The translations under genes were made by a program, and so were the position numbers. 64,000 nucleotides of DNA, taken from NCBI GenBank assembly GCA_951394405.1, contig OX596346.1, forward strand, positions 124,001 through 188,000. The letters are read 5' to 3'. The stretch comes from Coprinellus micaceus. Taxonomy: Eukaryota > Basidiomycota > Agaricomycetes > Agaricales > Psathyrellaceae. The notes under the pieces are model-generated. The model worked only from the letters and a program-made list of their open reading frames with translations. It was not told where the DNA came from and did not search any database. This document shows positions 1 through 10,862 of the stretch, piece by piece. Positions within the stretch are counted from its first letter, which is position 1. Every line of letters begins with the position of its first letter.

Positions 1-900
1 TATATAAACTAAGCCTTCCAAATACACTCATTCCTCCACACACGGCCCAGGGTTTTTTGTACAGGGAAATTGGCTCATCAGCTACCTGCCAGCCAGTAGG
101 ATCGAAGGTACTAGGAAGGACTCAGCTGGGATGAATTTGGAACGAGTGTGACCATGTCGTCTAACAGCAGGGAGCACTACATTTGGGATTGATACATCGC
201 ACCTGAACTGTCGAGCAGCTCAACGTCAGTTAGGCGTAGTTTGCGCTGGGGGTGGCAGCGCGACCGCATTTGCGACACCGGGCATCACGGGATTCGGCAG
301 GAGCCGAGGCCGTCATGTCTCCCGACACAATCCACCCACCCTCATAGCCCTTGCGCATTGACGTTGGCACCCTCGTACCTTTGGATCTAGCCTATATTTT
401 TTCTATTTTTGAGCACCGGACTTTTGGACCTACGTACTTCAAGCAGAGGTACGGCGGTCCACGGACCCCGCACTGCCGGACCTTCCAGGTCGTGGACTTT
501 TTGAATGTTAGGTGCCTATCAAGCAGGCATGTTGGGGGTGTTTATTCGTATTTGCCACGGCACCATATCCGCACAATCGCTTTGACCGTCATCGACCTTA
601 ATTTAAGGTCCCATGAGCGATCAAGCCACGCGGGCTCAGAGGTGTCGGCGTAACGACAATGGCTTTGTCCAAGTGATATACTAATCCTGCAATCCACGCT
701 GAGGCCATGAATGACCCGGGATCAATCTGGAATGACGGGATGACAGGAGCCACTGCGAAAATTGGGTTGACAGGGATTTGATCGCTCGCGCTCCTGCTCA
801 AAGCAACTGGTCAGAGGGTACCTAATATAACGGTGCGAGGTGCGTGTACCGAGGTTCCCCGTATCTACTGGAGTTATCCACACTACTCTCCTTTTGACGT
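1..900. other. Intergenic, no gene seen
   Basis: I find no convincing coding sequence here. The one 100-codon plus-strand frame (351-653) has no recognisable domain and no paralog in the window. The stretch ends at the start codon of the cyclin-like gene at 901. Confidence 0.5.
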
Positions 901-2268
901 ATGTCTCACCACCAAATGCTCACCGCCGTCCAGCCGCCCCATGACGCGATTCGCGCGACCGCGATAGCCAAGTGGTACTTGCGATCGCTCAACCTCGGAA
1001 CCAACCGTGAAGAACTCAGCATCGTCAACGGAACTTTCACTTTTCCCCCAGGCACTACAGAGGAAAGGTTCTACGGCGCACTTCTCCTCGTCCAGAGGTA
1101 CGGGCTCTATGCATCGAAAGTCAAGAAGGAACGTCCAATTATCCATCAATCTGAGAATGGTGGCAATAGTGCACCAGCCGTGCGTCCCGCAGCACTCGAC
1201 CTTGTCCCCCTTGCCGTAATATTCAACGTCGCTCTTGGGCTGTCTTTGGACTGGAACTTGATGCTCACCCCAGGATCCGAACCACCAGAGTCGATAAACT
1301 GGGAGAGGTTCGGATTCCCAAATCCTCTCCAAGAGCCCCATCGATGCGTGTGCCACAGCCGACTTTACGTAGATGATATCCCCCCTGACGTGATACCCGC
1401 CTACCCCCAGAACATCCTGCCATGTGCACCTGAAGTCTGCACACACGCAATGCAAGAGATCTACTCAGTGTTCAGAGATGTGATTGATACCAAGCATTGG
1501 GCGAGCATGGACAGAGAGGCGCTCGACAAATTCAGAACCAACTTGCTTCATCGGAACCGACTCGCGAGGATTTGCACAGTGTACTTGAGGGGACTTTCCT
1601 TCGGAAACAGGACCCGCATGATCGACCGTCCCTGGGAGTGCGTTCAAGTCCTTATAGCTGGTGGCGGGTATCCCGCTCAGGTCTATTTTGCTGCACTGTA
1701 CATGCTCAGGACGTACCAAGACTCCGAGGACTTCGACCGCAACACGCTCGCTGATGTGCCCTTGGATTGGGTGTTTTACGTGGCCGTCCTCATAGCGGCG
1801 GACATTTTGTGTGATAAACCATTCACGGCAAGTAGTGTTCTCTCCAACCTCGGGTTTCCTCACGCGATAGAGGGCCAGACAAAGAGATGGGTATGCCCCG
1901 CCCACAGTCTCCTGAAGGAGCAGAGAGACCAGGAGGAACGGAGTGCCATAAGTCAGAAGTGGCTCGATGTGATGACGATCCAAGAGAGGTGCAGCGTAAG
2001 AAAGGAGCGCCACATGGCGAATGAGGCGACGGAGAAGGCAATGTCGGAGTCGCAAGGGAGGGAAATCGAGGTTGGCCCTGGACCCATCAATAGTGGGATG
2101 GGCCCTCTCGCCTACATGAGGTGCGATGGAGGTTTCCCGTGTATTGAGGGAATGCTGCGGTTGAAGGATTACATGCTGGCGGAGGTGTTCAAATGGAACC
2201 TCCCGTTACAGACAGATGCGGCTCGTTTCACTCAATTCGAGCTCTATATGAAAGGGCAGCTAAGGTAG
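901..2268 (+). CDS. Cyclin-fold-like protein with two internal repeats (paralog 1)
   Basis: This is an intronless 455-codon frame. The protein has two copies of one unit of about 150 residues. Each begins with a YLR-L-FG motif (KWYLRSLNLG near residue 25, VYLRGLSFGN near 225). Each then has a helical RY segment (LLLVQRYGLY, LYMLRTYQ), a hydrophobic L-x-x-V-x-VFxVA helix, a GFP turn and a Cys-x-x-His pair (VCHSR, VCPAH). The C-terminus has MRCDGGFPC then LKDYMLAEVFKWN. Helix spacing and the AxYxxxRY/IAADILCD pattern resemble the cyclin box, but I infer this from pattern alone. The paralog at 16802-18157 shares the whole architecture, which supports it being a real gene. No kinase partner gene is nearby. 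Confidence 0.7.
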   Translation: MSHHQMLTAVQPPHDAIRATAIAKWYLRSLNLGTNREELSIVNGTFTFPPGTTEERFYGALLLVQRYGLYASKVKKERPIIHQSENGGNSAPAVRPAALDLVPLAVIFNVALGLSLDWNLMLTPGSEPPESINWERFGFPNPLQEPHRCVCHSRLYVDDIPPDVIPAYPQNILPCAPEVCTHAMQEIYSVFRDVIDTKHWASMDREALDKFRTNLLHRNRLARICTVYLRGLSFGNRTRMIDRPWECVQVLIAGGGYPAQVYFAALYMLRTYQDSEDFDRNTLADVPLDWVFYVAVLIAADILCDKPFTASSVLSNLGFPHAIEGQTKRWVCPAHSLLKEQRDQEERSAISQKWLDVMTIQERCSVRKERHMANEATEKAMSESQGREIEVGPGPINSGMGPLAYMRCDGGFPCIEGMLRLKDYMLAEVFKWNLPLQTDAARFTQFELYMKGQLR

Positions 2269-2630
2269 GGCTTACTACTTGGGCGGATTCTGTGGGGTAG
2301 TTTGGTTTTATACTTTGTGTAACTTACAACGGACCTCTTGTTACGCCAATACATGTTGTGTGCGTCCACGGATCCTCCGAACATGCGCCTCGAGCAAACA
2401 CCCTAGCATGGTATCGTAGAGTACTGCAAGAGCCGTCGACGACGACGAAGGCGAATCGATGATCTATAGTCCAACCCCTAGTTCAACTTCCAGGGACATC
2501 AGTGACGCCTCTCCGCTCGTAGTCTACGAAGCGGTTCGGCAATTGAGAAGGTGCCACAAACATGAGAGACATGTGCATAACATAGTACAATCTTGAAGCT
2601 CACGGCATGCCAGGGCGCCATCTACCCTCT
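2269..2630. other. Intergenic between convergent genes
   Basis: This is a 3' flank shared by the cyclin-like gene (+) and the duplicated-domain gene (-). I see no coding sequence or repeat. Confidence 0.5.
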
Positions 2631-3947
2631 TCAGCGAAAAATGAGACCAATCCCAGACTGGAAAACGCGAAGGAAGCACTCACTAGGTTCAGTTTCCTGA
2701 GTTTCGATTCCCATCGCCTTCATCATCCTCCACTGTTCACGGCGAAAACACAGGAGGTCATCCTCCTCCGTCCATTCGTCGTCACCACCTTCCTCTTTCT
2801 TCCTGATCTTGGCAGCCTCAAGTGCCGAACTCAGGGATCGTGGTTTCCATTCAGACGGGTTGACGAAGATCTGCGTGGTTGGGAGGGGAGGAAGAGGATC
2901 TTCGGGAGGCGGGGTGGAGTCACGTTCCGTGAAGTCGACGGGGAAGGCAGCAGGAGCACGTTTTTCTGGTACGCCCTGTCGTAGCGCATCTGATACATCG
3001 ACGTTAGCGGGAGGAATATCGATACTAGAAGCGCCTTTCGTGGCTGAGCTCTCTCCGGCTTTGTAGACTAGTCGTTTGGGTTGGGAGACAGTGTTCGTGT
3101 ACAGTTCTCCCCGAGGCCGCGTGCGCTTGATATCTAAACATCGAATATAATTCAGGACGCCTCGAAGTGACCAGACACCTGCCTGAAACACGTACTCGAT
3201 TTGGGACCAGTCGGCTCGATCCCCAAGTCCCTCAGCATCTCCCACTGCCTCGAATTGAGCCACGCGAATTCATCCTCGCTGTCCCACCCATTGACGTTGC
3301 TCGCTTGTTGATTCTTCCGACGGAACTGAGCGTTCCTCTTTATCCTCTCCATGCCTGCCTCGAGGAAGATCTTCGACACAGAGGGTAGTTCGGGTTCCGA
3401 GCTCTTTGGATGTCGAAGCTCGTACATCGCATCGAAATGCGCCCTCGATGACATGGGCGAGGAAGGGGGTGAAAGTGGGGATACTGGAAACGGTGCGGGG
3501 TCTTTCAGCCTCCTGATTTTCGACGGGGGGGAGTCGTCCGAGAACGATCCGTCCTCTGAACTCGCCCGGGATCGCTTCCTCGTAGAATTAGGGGAAGGGC
3601 GTGAAGATTGGGGTCCGACGGTAGGTGTATGCGCTTCGAGGCTTCCCTTGAAAGGCATGCGCAGTTCAGCGAATGGACCCCATGGCTGACCTGTGAATCG
3701 TACGCACCATCGTTTTGGCTGAAGTGTTAGAACACGGGAGAGGTATGTCGGATTGGCGCTGCAGGAGATGAATACGAGGGTATTCGAGATAGGAGTACGA
3801 AGAAAGGACCGAACAAAGGGATCGAGCCCGGCAAATTCGAAACGCGTCGCGTCGCGGGCGTGGAAATATATTGCCCGGTATGATATGTATGTCACGCGAG
3901 CGGTTCGATGCCGGCTGGACTTCTCCGGGCGCCGAAACCCCGTCCAT
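2631..3947 (-). CDS. Fungal protein with a duplicated W/ED/GIE domain, function unknown
   Basis: Two minus-strand exons join at a clean intron: GTGTCT...CAAG, from about 3170 down to 3123, between CFRQ and RTRPRGELYTN. The protein carries two copies of one short domain. Copy 1 reads W-x-SEDEFAWLNSRQWEM then LRDLGIEPTG...STCFRQ, and copy 2 reads EWTEEDDLLCFRREQW then MKAMGIETQE...SECF. Shared features are an acidic ED pair, an aromatic RxQW helix, a GIE turn and a C-F end. Between them lie Ser/Pro-rich, charged linkers including an NLS-like KIRRLKD. The 5' end is unresolved: the ATG at 3947 is one frame off the clearly coding VTYISYRAIYFH stretch, so a missed intron, a frameshift or a start further in are all possible. 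The gene lies 77 bp downstream of the membrane gene on the same strand. Confidence 0.6.
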
Positions 3948-4024
3948 GAAGGTAGATCACCTAAGAGAATAAATAGTCCTCATAATACAATACACTCTTC
4001 TTACCACTCCCCAAGAGACCGCCA

Positions 4025-5236
4025 CTACGCCCTCCCCAGGACCGCCTTCCCAGAATACACCGCCGCCCTCCCCAAGGTCCACCCTTGCCACAGATCCACC
4101 ACCGCCTCCAACCATACCCACGCCGACCAGCCTCTCTCGGGGACCGGCAGGCGTACGATGTCCCAGTCTGGGAGTACGTCGCGTAGCAAGCTGAATGTTG
4201 CTGCAATGAGGGTGAGGATGGACCATGCCGACCAAAGGAGCGCAAGCATAGAAGTGCATGCGCAGAGGAGGGCGAAGAATGTTCGGCGAGGGGGTTCCGA
4301 AACGATGGGCTCGGTTTCCGGGTCTGAGACCGTGTGGTGGTGGGAAGGGGTAGGTGTGGAGGTAGATAATCGTCGAATGGATTGGATTTCCATGGCGAAA
4401 AGTATGGTGACGTCGAAGATGAAGGTAACCACGAATAAGCGTAGGAATATGAGGTGCGCTTCCGCCAGGATAAGTGAAAGCGAGAGTAGGACAAGGGAAA
4501 CGATGAGTATCCCCTGGGTCTTGGTAGCGAGCGAAGGTCGATGATCATGAAGCCGTTTGACCTCCACAGGCTGAACGCCCTCGCTCCGTAGTCGTGCCAA
4601 TTCCAGTGCGGCGATGGATAACATCCAGACTTGCAGGATATGCGGAGGGAGCAGTAGACACCACTCCCAGGCGATGAGGGGATTCCAGGGTGAACCTGGG
4701 GCGATGGTGATGGAAATGTTGATCAGAAAATGGAAAGAAAGTATAGCCCATAGCGTAGCGAATAGCCACGTCCACGCAACGAGGGAACGGGGAATTGGTG
4801 GAGGCACCTGGGTATCTTGGGGTGAACCGCCGGATTCACCATGCCCCACCACGCCCAATAACGGTGTGGTTTCGTTTAGGTCTCCCCCCTCCACAGGAGC
4901 CCTTATCCCCGGTGACGCGCCTCTGGACTTCGCCCACCGGCGCAACTTGTAGAGTACGACGATATCGAGAACGAACGTCAAGAAGGAAAGAACAGGGGGT
5001 ACGAGCGGGACCCCACATATCACACGGTTGGGGTTAGTGGGACTGCAAGTCGGCCACCCATCATGCGAAACGAGGGTTCCAAATAGCGAGAAGAACGTCA
5101 AGAAGCAGGTTGGGCCGGCGAAGATGAGCGAGATGAGAAGGTACGTCGAAGCCTTCTGGGGAATGGGACTGCGTTCGTCTCCTGGTGTGGAATTGCGCGT
5201 TAGGGAGTGGCCTTCCGGTGTTGGAGGGTTAGGCAT
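4025..5236 (-). CDS. Polytopic membrane protein, intact family member
   Basis: This is an intronless frame of 403 residues with about seven to eight hydrophobic helices. They include YLLISLIFAGPTCFLTFF near residue 31, CGVPLVPPVLSFLTFVLDIV near 74, a helix from WTWLFATLWAIL, an LLLPPHILQVWMLSIAAL helix, the long ILIVSLVLLSLSL...FVVTFIFDVTILFAM hairpin and a final ALLCACTSMLALLWSAW helix. A conserved C-terminal signature PERGW-x2-WVWLEA-x2-DLWQG follows the last helix. A TTPLLG motif lies in the first large hydrophilic loop. I do not recognise a transporter or enzyme family. It is the only unbroken copy here: the others are split (57814-58356 with 15395-16079), internally deleted (25200-25692) or mere remnants (near 28.5 and 61.1 kb). 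Confidence 0.8.
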   Translation of the reverse strand: MPNPPTPEGHSLTRNSTPGDERSPIPQKASTYLLISLIFAGPTCFLTFFSLFGTLVSHDGWPTCSPTNPNRVICGVPLVPPVLSFLTFVLDIVVLYKLRRWAKSRGASPGIRAPVEGGDLNETTPLLGVVGHGESGGSPQDTQVPPPIPRSLVAWTWLFATLWAILSFHFLINISITIAPGSPWNPLIAWEWCLLLPPHILQVWMLSIAALELARLRSEGVQPVEVKRLHDHRPSLATKTQGILIVSLVLLSLSLILAEAHLIFLRLFVVTFIFDVTILFAMEIQSIRRLSTSTPTPSHHHTVSDPETEPIVSEPPRRTFFALLCACTSMLALLWSAWSILTLIAATFSLLRDVLPDWDIVRLPVPERGWSAWVWLEAVVDLWQGWTLGRAAVYSGKAVLGRA

Positions 5237-7306
5237 CGTCGTCGTCGTCGTGAAAGGATGGCTCGGTCGTGATGATGGCAGTTGCTAGTGAACCCCAGTT
5301 CCGCAAAACCCGGGCGTGTCATACCCAGAATGAAACGCCGATTCACTCTCCGATGGCGGCAACTCCCGGGCGCTCAGTGACGTGCCATTAAGCGCCCAAA
5401 GGCCACTGGCATGCACAAACACTCGATCTATCGACTGCTCGTATAGCATGCTATCCTTGGACACTCAGCATTTTACTGACTTCCTCAGGCATACCTCCTC
5501 CCTAGGGCCCTCCGATGACCACAAGAATGACCACGGCCAAGTGTCTCGGTTGAGGTTTGGATTGAGATGTTATAAAGTGGCGAGGGATCTTCTGGAAAAT
5601 GCGCTTCTGAATATCGGCTCTTTGACTCTCTCTACACATGGTGGGTCCACAAATAAAATCCCAATCCCAATCGAACCCAGGGCGCTCGAAGGCTCTCGGG
5701 AACATAAACGAAGTTGGGGCCTGCGGGCGCCGAAAGAAACACACCAAACGATTGAGTGGGTCCAACAAATCAAGAGGCCTAGGGAGACATCCGACGTGTA
5801 TCCATTCGGACAGTATCCACAGACTGATAAAGGACGATGGATCACGGTGAACTAGAATATAGCGGCGATGGAGTGAAACGGGTTGGAGACGCCCAATACC
5901 GTTCGGCGCTGAGGCAGTCTATCTACACCAGATATGCATTTTATCAATTGATCCACCCCGCCGTCCAAGTCAGCCCTACCGCTCGCTCGCCTCGCCGACT
6001 TCTCTGATCTCTCCCTCTATCCCCCACGGGCCGTGCATTTCTGCGGGTACGAAACCAGATCTCTATGCCTGGCGAGCTTCAGCCCTTCATCGCTTTGTCG
6101 ACTGTTCTCGTTTCTGGCGCCCATTTCCGCTCTCGTCAGACCCAACGCGTCATGACTCGGACATGTGGACAAGTAGATGTACACCCACTTTCTGTATATC
6201 ATTCGCTCATTCATTTGGCTTGTGTTGTGTGTATACGAACCGCGATCTCATCTTCACGAACCCTACCGTCCCTCTTTCATGACCACCCCTCAGTCCCTTC
6301 CACCTCGTATCGGACCCCCCAGTGTACGACGATCTCGGAGCTCCCTAGCCGTTCTTTTCTGGTCTCCTCCATTTCTCTGAAATTCACTTACGAACCCTTT
6401 CACAACTTCGACGTCCTTGTATACCCCTCCCATCAACGATACTAAGCTTTCTACCTACCTTCTCTTCACGACGACTCTACCGCACTCACTTCACCCATCT
6501 CGAATCGGGGCCAGACTGACATGTTCCGCCGACGTCTGACTCTCCATTCCCAGTCCAGAAGCGAAGGTAGAAGCGCTCCCCGGGCCCCCATCTGCGCAGT
6601 GAACACTGACTGCTATGCGTAACCCGTCCTGGTAGCAGTCTATACACAAATCTCGTTTCATTTAAAGGTTAGGGGGATTCCGGCTTCGCAAGGGGTCTCG
6701 AAATGCGAGTGGGATGGGGTAATGGACTGGGTGGCCTCAGCACCGCGTGAGGCGGGCGCTTATTGCACCCTATTCATTGTTCAGTTGGCGGGGTCGAAGC
6801 GCGTTGGGTGGGATCACTCTGTACAAACCGATGTAGATACAAGACGTAACATGTTCCGTGGTTCGCTGTCAATGATCGGGATGTGAAACTCCCCTCCGAA
6901 CTGGCGTTCAGGAGGGAGCTTGAAGGTTGACCGGGAACGATGCTGCATTGAATAGAGTGTATCGAGTGTAAAGAGGGGAAATCCACTGGACTCTGGATTA
7001 GAGAACGAGAGATAGCCCACATGTGCGATTCCGAGCATATCTGAGGAACATGGACCTTGGCTGATCACTCACTGGCAATCCTAACCAATGAATTTCCCCT
7101 TCCATTCCTCGTTGCTTTCCTACCAGAGTAAGGCGTCCAGATAATTAGACGATTAGACCCTCATGTTTGTACCTTCGCATCCTCATCCCCTTTAACTTTA
7201 ATGCCCCCTCACGTCCTACCAGCCCCTTGCGGCATCATACTCAGTATCTTGTCGGGAAGGCGACCGGACATTCACCCCTATTTACAATGACACGATGTCT
7301 ACAGTT
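5237..7306. other. Long intergenic stretch, no supported gene
   Basis: Several frames of 60-157 codons occur on both strands (for example 5382-5855 and 6065-6445). None has a domain, a paralog in the window or a plausible splice partner. The region lies between the 5' end of the membrane gene and the 3' end of the F-box-related gene. Confidence 0.45.
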
Positions 7307-9190
7307 TCAACCATTCCAAGGGGGAAGGAAGTCAGACACAGACGAGCCTTCCGTAAGGGAGTCCCATACAGTGACACCGCAATACATCCTTCCCGAAGCC
7401 ATGCACAGACTGGGCGGCGGGGCATGGTCCGTGTCAAGCAAACGCGTGAGGCAAGCTTCCAAGGGAACCTCGTTCGACAGCCTCCGTTCCTCACCTCCAC
7501 CGTCTCCCATATTCCCTGTCGTTGTTAACATGGCCTTCGGCTGTGGCGGCAAAGAATACATACTCAGTCCTTCCACGTAATTTGACAGCTCCACATGGCA
7601 CCTCTCTCGGCTGAACATGATCCCACACCCGGTCCCAAACCCATAACCCACTCTTCCAGGGGGATGAGATTGAAGGCGGTAGTGCAATTGCAGTTTTGGC
7701 AGATGAAAGGTCTGTTGTAGGGTATATCGCGGACATAGCGATCCATCCAAGTCCCGGTGAATAGAAAGTGCGTAGCGGAAACCACACAAGGCGAAGGGCT
7801 CATTTAAATCTGGATCGCCACCCAGGATAACGTCGAAGAGGACAGGTTGTTCGTGCGTGCTGCTCCAGGTGGTCATGGGCAGAGCGAATTGAGCTCCAAG
7901 GCCATCATCATCCTCTATTTCGGGTAGTGGATAATTTCGCTCGAACGGAGCATCGCTGAATGGAGACGTCACTTCCCAAAGATCGATTGGCATGCCATCG
8001 ACAACCGGATGGATGAGCAACTCGCTCTCGGCTATGCTCCAAACTGTGACGCCGTCGTACGCCAGAAACTCCACGACTGTGTCGCGGTCGACGATTATCT
8101 ATTGATGAAAGGACAAATCAATTATTCCCTGTCCATTAAAAAGGGCTTGGAACCCCACCTTCGGGTGAGGGCGGCGTTCAAAGAACCCCCCTGTGATTGG
8201 ACTTAGCGCGTACCACCCGGCGGCAAAGCTCCAGATAATTGCGTGACGGGCATGCCGAATCTCAATCACTGCGACTTCGTCCGTTAGTTGGATGTCACAA
8301 CAATACATCTCTCGTGGGAGATTATCGAATCGTGAAGCGTCGATGTCGAGCACGAGAGTCCCAATCACCCTGAGAGCGGGGTTGGCACTTCCTAGTTTCG
8401 CGTCGTACACCTTCACTCTGTTTAAGGAAAGTACGCGAGCCACAAATTAGTCAAAGCCACGACAAGAAGGGGAAAAAAGAATGGTACGAACGTGGTATAC
8501 CCAGAACCAACTGCTATTCTGAGTGTCTCCTCGTCAATCATCCTCACAGCGAGAGCGTCGCACCAAACGTGATTAATCAAAGGATGGGGCTCAGTTGACG
8601 ACTGGCACAGCAGGACGGGATTCTCCAAAGCTGGGGCATCCGGTGGACCAAGATCCCATATCTCAAGATGCCCCTGACGCGTTTGAATCAGGAAACGACC
8701 TCCGGGGACCAGGAAAGCCTCTTCATAGCGGATCCGTGGATCGCCGAATTTGAGGTACGTGTTGGAACTGGGTTCAATAGGAGCCTTCTCGATCGAAAAT
8801 GCCGAGTTGGTTTCGAGGAGTTGAGCGTATAGAGAAGGACCCATGCAAGCGCGTCGGATACGCTCGATCGACATCTCATCGATGGGGTAGGACGAGAAGA
8901 AGATCGAGCGGTGGTAACAAAGCGCGCGGAGCAAAGCGACCCAAGTCGTCCTCTCTTGAAGCATCTCGTGGAGAGAGCTACAAGTCTTGAATTGGCTTTT
9001 TGAGCTGAGATAGCTACGATCAAGCAGGGATCGCACGTACTGAGAGGAGGGAGAGGATGTCCGCTGGGGTACGTAGCTGAGCGGCGATTTCGTACCAAAC
9101 CTCTTGAGGTACGCCTGAGATCTGAGGCTTAGTGTGTCGCTCACCATCGTCGTGGTGCAGCGACGGGTATTCGGGGTTCAAGGGTTTCAT
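7307..9190 (-). pseudogene. F-box/degenerate-propeller protein gene, apparently frameshifted (copy 1)
   Basis: From the ATG at 9190 the frame reads an F-box-like helix (VPQEVWYEIAAQLRTPADIL), then stops after ILSLLSVRAIPA. The homologous downstream sequence (RSLLDRSYLSSKSQFKTCSS then LHEML) continues in the next frame, so one base has probably been lost or gained near 9025-9035. The rest is well preserved: LVPGGRFL...LEIWDLGPPD blade, intron near 8490-8434, VKVYDAKLG exon, WSFAAGWYALSP, intron near 8160-8102, and a last exon from IIVDRDTVVEFL to the stop at 7307. It is the most divergent of the four copies (others at 26178, 58923 and 61404). A sequencing error or unusual splice could replace the frameshift explanation. 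An intact product would act as a substrate adaptor of an SCF ubiquitin ligase, by family knowledge. Confidence 0.6.
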
Positions 9191-10862
9191 TGAGAGGAGT
9201 TGCCGAGCGACGGAGTGGTCCTCGGATATGGTTTCTGGGGATAACCCGCAACGGGCCGCAGGATGAGACTACGGCGGAATGGAAACAAGTTTAGTGACAG
9301 GCCAGGAGATCGCCGAAGGGCTCTGGGGAAGTAGATGACAGGACGATGCAACAACGATGAAGGGACGATGCAAGGTTTCAGAGTCAGATGACACGCAGAA
9401 CGTGATGGCTCCCACCTAATCAGCCCCTGGTGATTAGGCACTCCGACAGTCCGACAGGACATAATGGGTGACTTGCCATACAGTGTTTTGCATAAAAATC
9501 TGCAGGTCGTGGAATCAATTTCCGATTGTTTGGCCTGTTTGCGAGCGCCCAGAAAGGGAACAACAACCGAGTGCGCGATGCAGCGGCCCAGCAACGAGAG
9601 CAGTGAACTTGGGTGGTGCTCCTCGCCTCCAACGTCAGCGTGTATGGAGGTCTACATAGACCCGATGGGGTGAATTGCAGAGTCCCTCGCAACAACCTAG
9701 GCTCGCCCATGGCCCCTCACCTCTTGTCATATCTTCGACCGAGGACCGCAGCCGACCATCACGACCAATTCTGGCCAGGAACAAACACGCCAAACAAGCC
9801 GGAATTGTTTCCATGACCTGCAGTTTTTTATGCAAAGCACTGTAAGATTAAAATATGTTTCCGCATTATCTGGGCCTGTCATCGGAGTTCGAAGTTCGAT
9901 TAGAATACTCAGCTCAGTAAACCATAAGCGCCGGGGTATCCAACCAGATTAAATCTCGAATAGATGGTTCGGCGCCATGTCGCAGCCTAGGTTCACCACT
10001 CGCAGGCACTTGATTGAAGCGTTATTGATTCTTGGGTAGCCCTACTCCTCAATGAGGGATCACTCGTGGCATTTCCCTTCGAACCTTCAACTTCAGCGCT
10101 TTGACCGTCAGTGGTCTCCCTCAGAGGGGCCAGTAGCACTGTCGGTTTAACTATTGGATGGCAGGTGTAGGTGCCCTGATCTCAGGGAACATCGTGAAAT
10201 ACGTTGGTCGAACTTCAGTGCTAATCAGCGAGGTGGGAAAGACCGCCAATGAGCATGGGCACATGGTTAGGGAGGAGTCGCTGAGGTTGCGCTGAGGCAA
10301 CATTGAGACTCACTCTCACGAATGCCGGCCATGGAGGGCTCGTGAGAGGATTAAGTCGTTTGTGGACATATGTAGGTGATATACATCAGCTTCTCCTTCG
10401 TGTATACGTCCGCTCGACGCCCTCTTGCGAGTTTGAGATCGGGTTGGTGGATCGAAGTCGGCGGATCATACGTGAATTGATGTCACCAAGGGGTGCGTGT
10501 ATAGCTATTGGGAGAGTCGTAAGATACGCTCTCGCGTTCCTCCAGAGTCGATATATTGGCTCTGGTCAGGACAGGGTCAACGAACAGCCCATGATATATC
10601 TGATTTACCACGGCCCGTTCCCCACTTCGGCGAAACCATACATACGTCATGAACGCACCAGCAAGAACTATCGTGGTCAATAACTTTCGACGTCACCGAA
10701 TAAACATACAAATAACAATACCCCCGCTTCTCCAAACACATCTCCAGGGTCCAAGAACACAGTAACCGTACCACGCCCCAAAACAAAACGGCCCACAATT
10801 ATACTCGTCCGCAACACGACTCGGAGGGACCACGTACTCCTCCCCCGAGCTCAAGCAATACC
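9191..10862. other. Intergenic with MITE, otherwise empty
   Basis: Apart from the small inverted-repeat element at 9481-9842 I see no gene or repeat in this stretch. It separates the F-box gene copy from the 3' end of the first BTB gene. Confidence 0.45.
9481..9842. mobile_element. MITE with about 60-bp TIRs and TA target duplication
   Basis: The left end CAGTGTTTTGCATAAAAATC and the reverse complement of the right end, CAGTGCTTTGCATAAAAAAC, match closely. The inverted similarity continues for about 60 bp, through CTGCAGGTC-TGGAA and TTGTTTGGC-TGTTTG. The element is 362 bp and is flanked by TA at 9479-9480 and 9843-9844, the target signature of Tc1/mariner-type elements. It has no coding capacity. 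Internal frames such as 9464-9673 are artefacts of the repeats. Confidence 0.75.

Noticed and set aside
5382..5855. 157-codon plus-strand frame as a gene
   Set aside because: No domain, no paralog, unremarkable composition, and overlapping frames of similar length on the other strand.
9148..9177. 30-nt intron in F-box copy 1 between HHDD and GVPQE
   Set aside because: Introns here are 45-60 nt or more, and the 30 nt can be read through in frame, so no splice is needed at this point.
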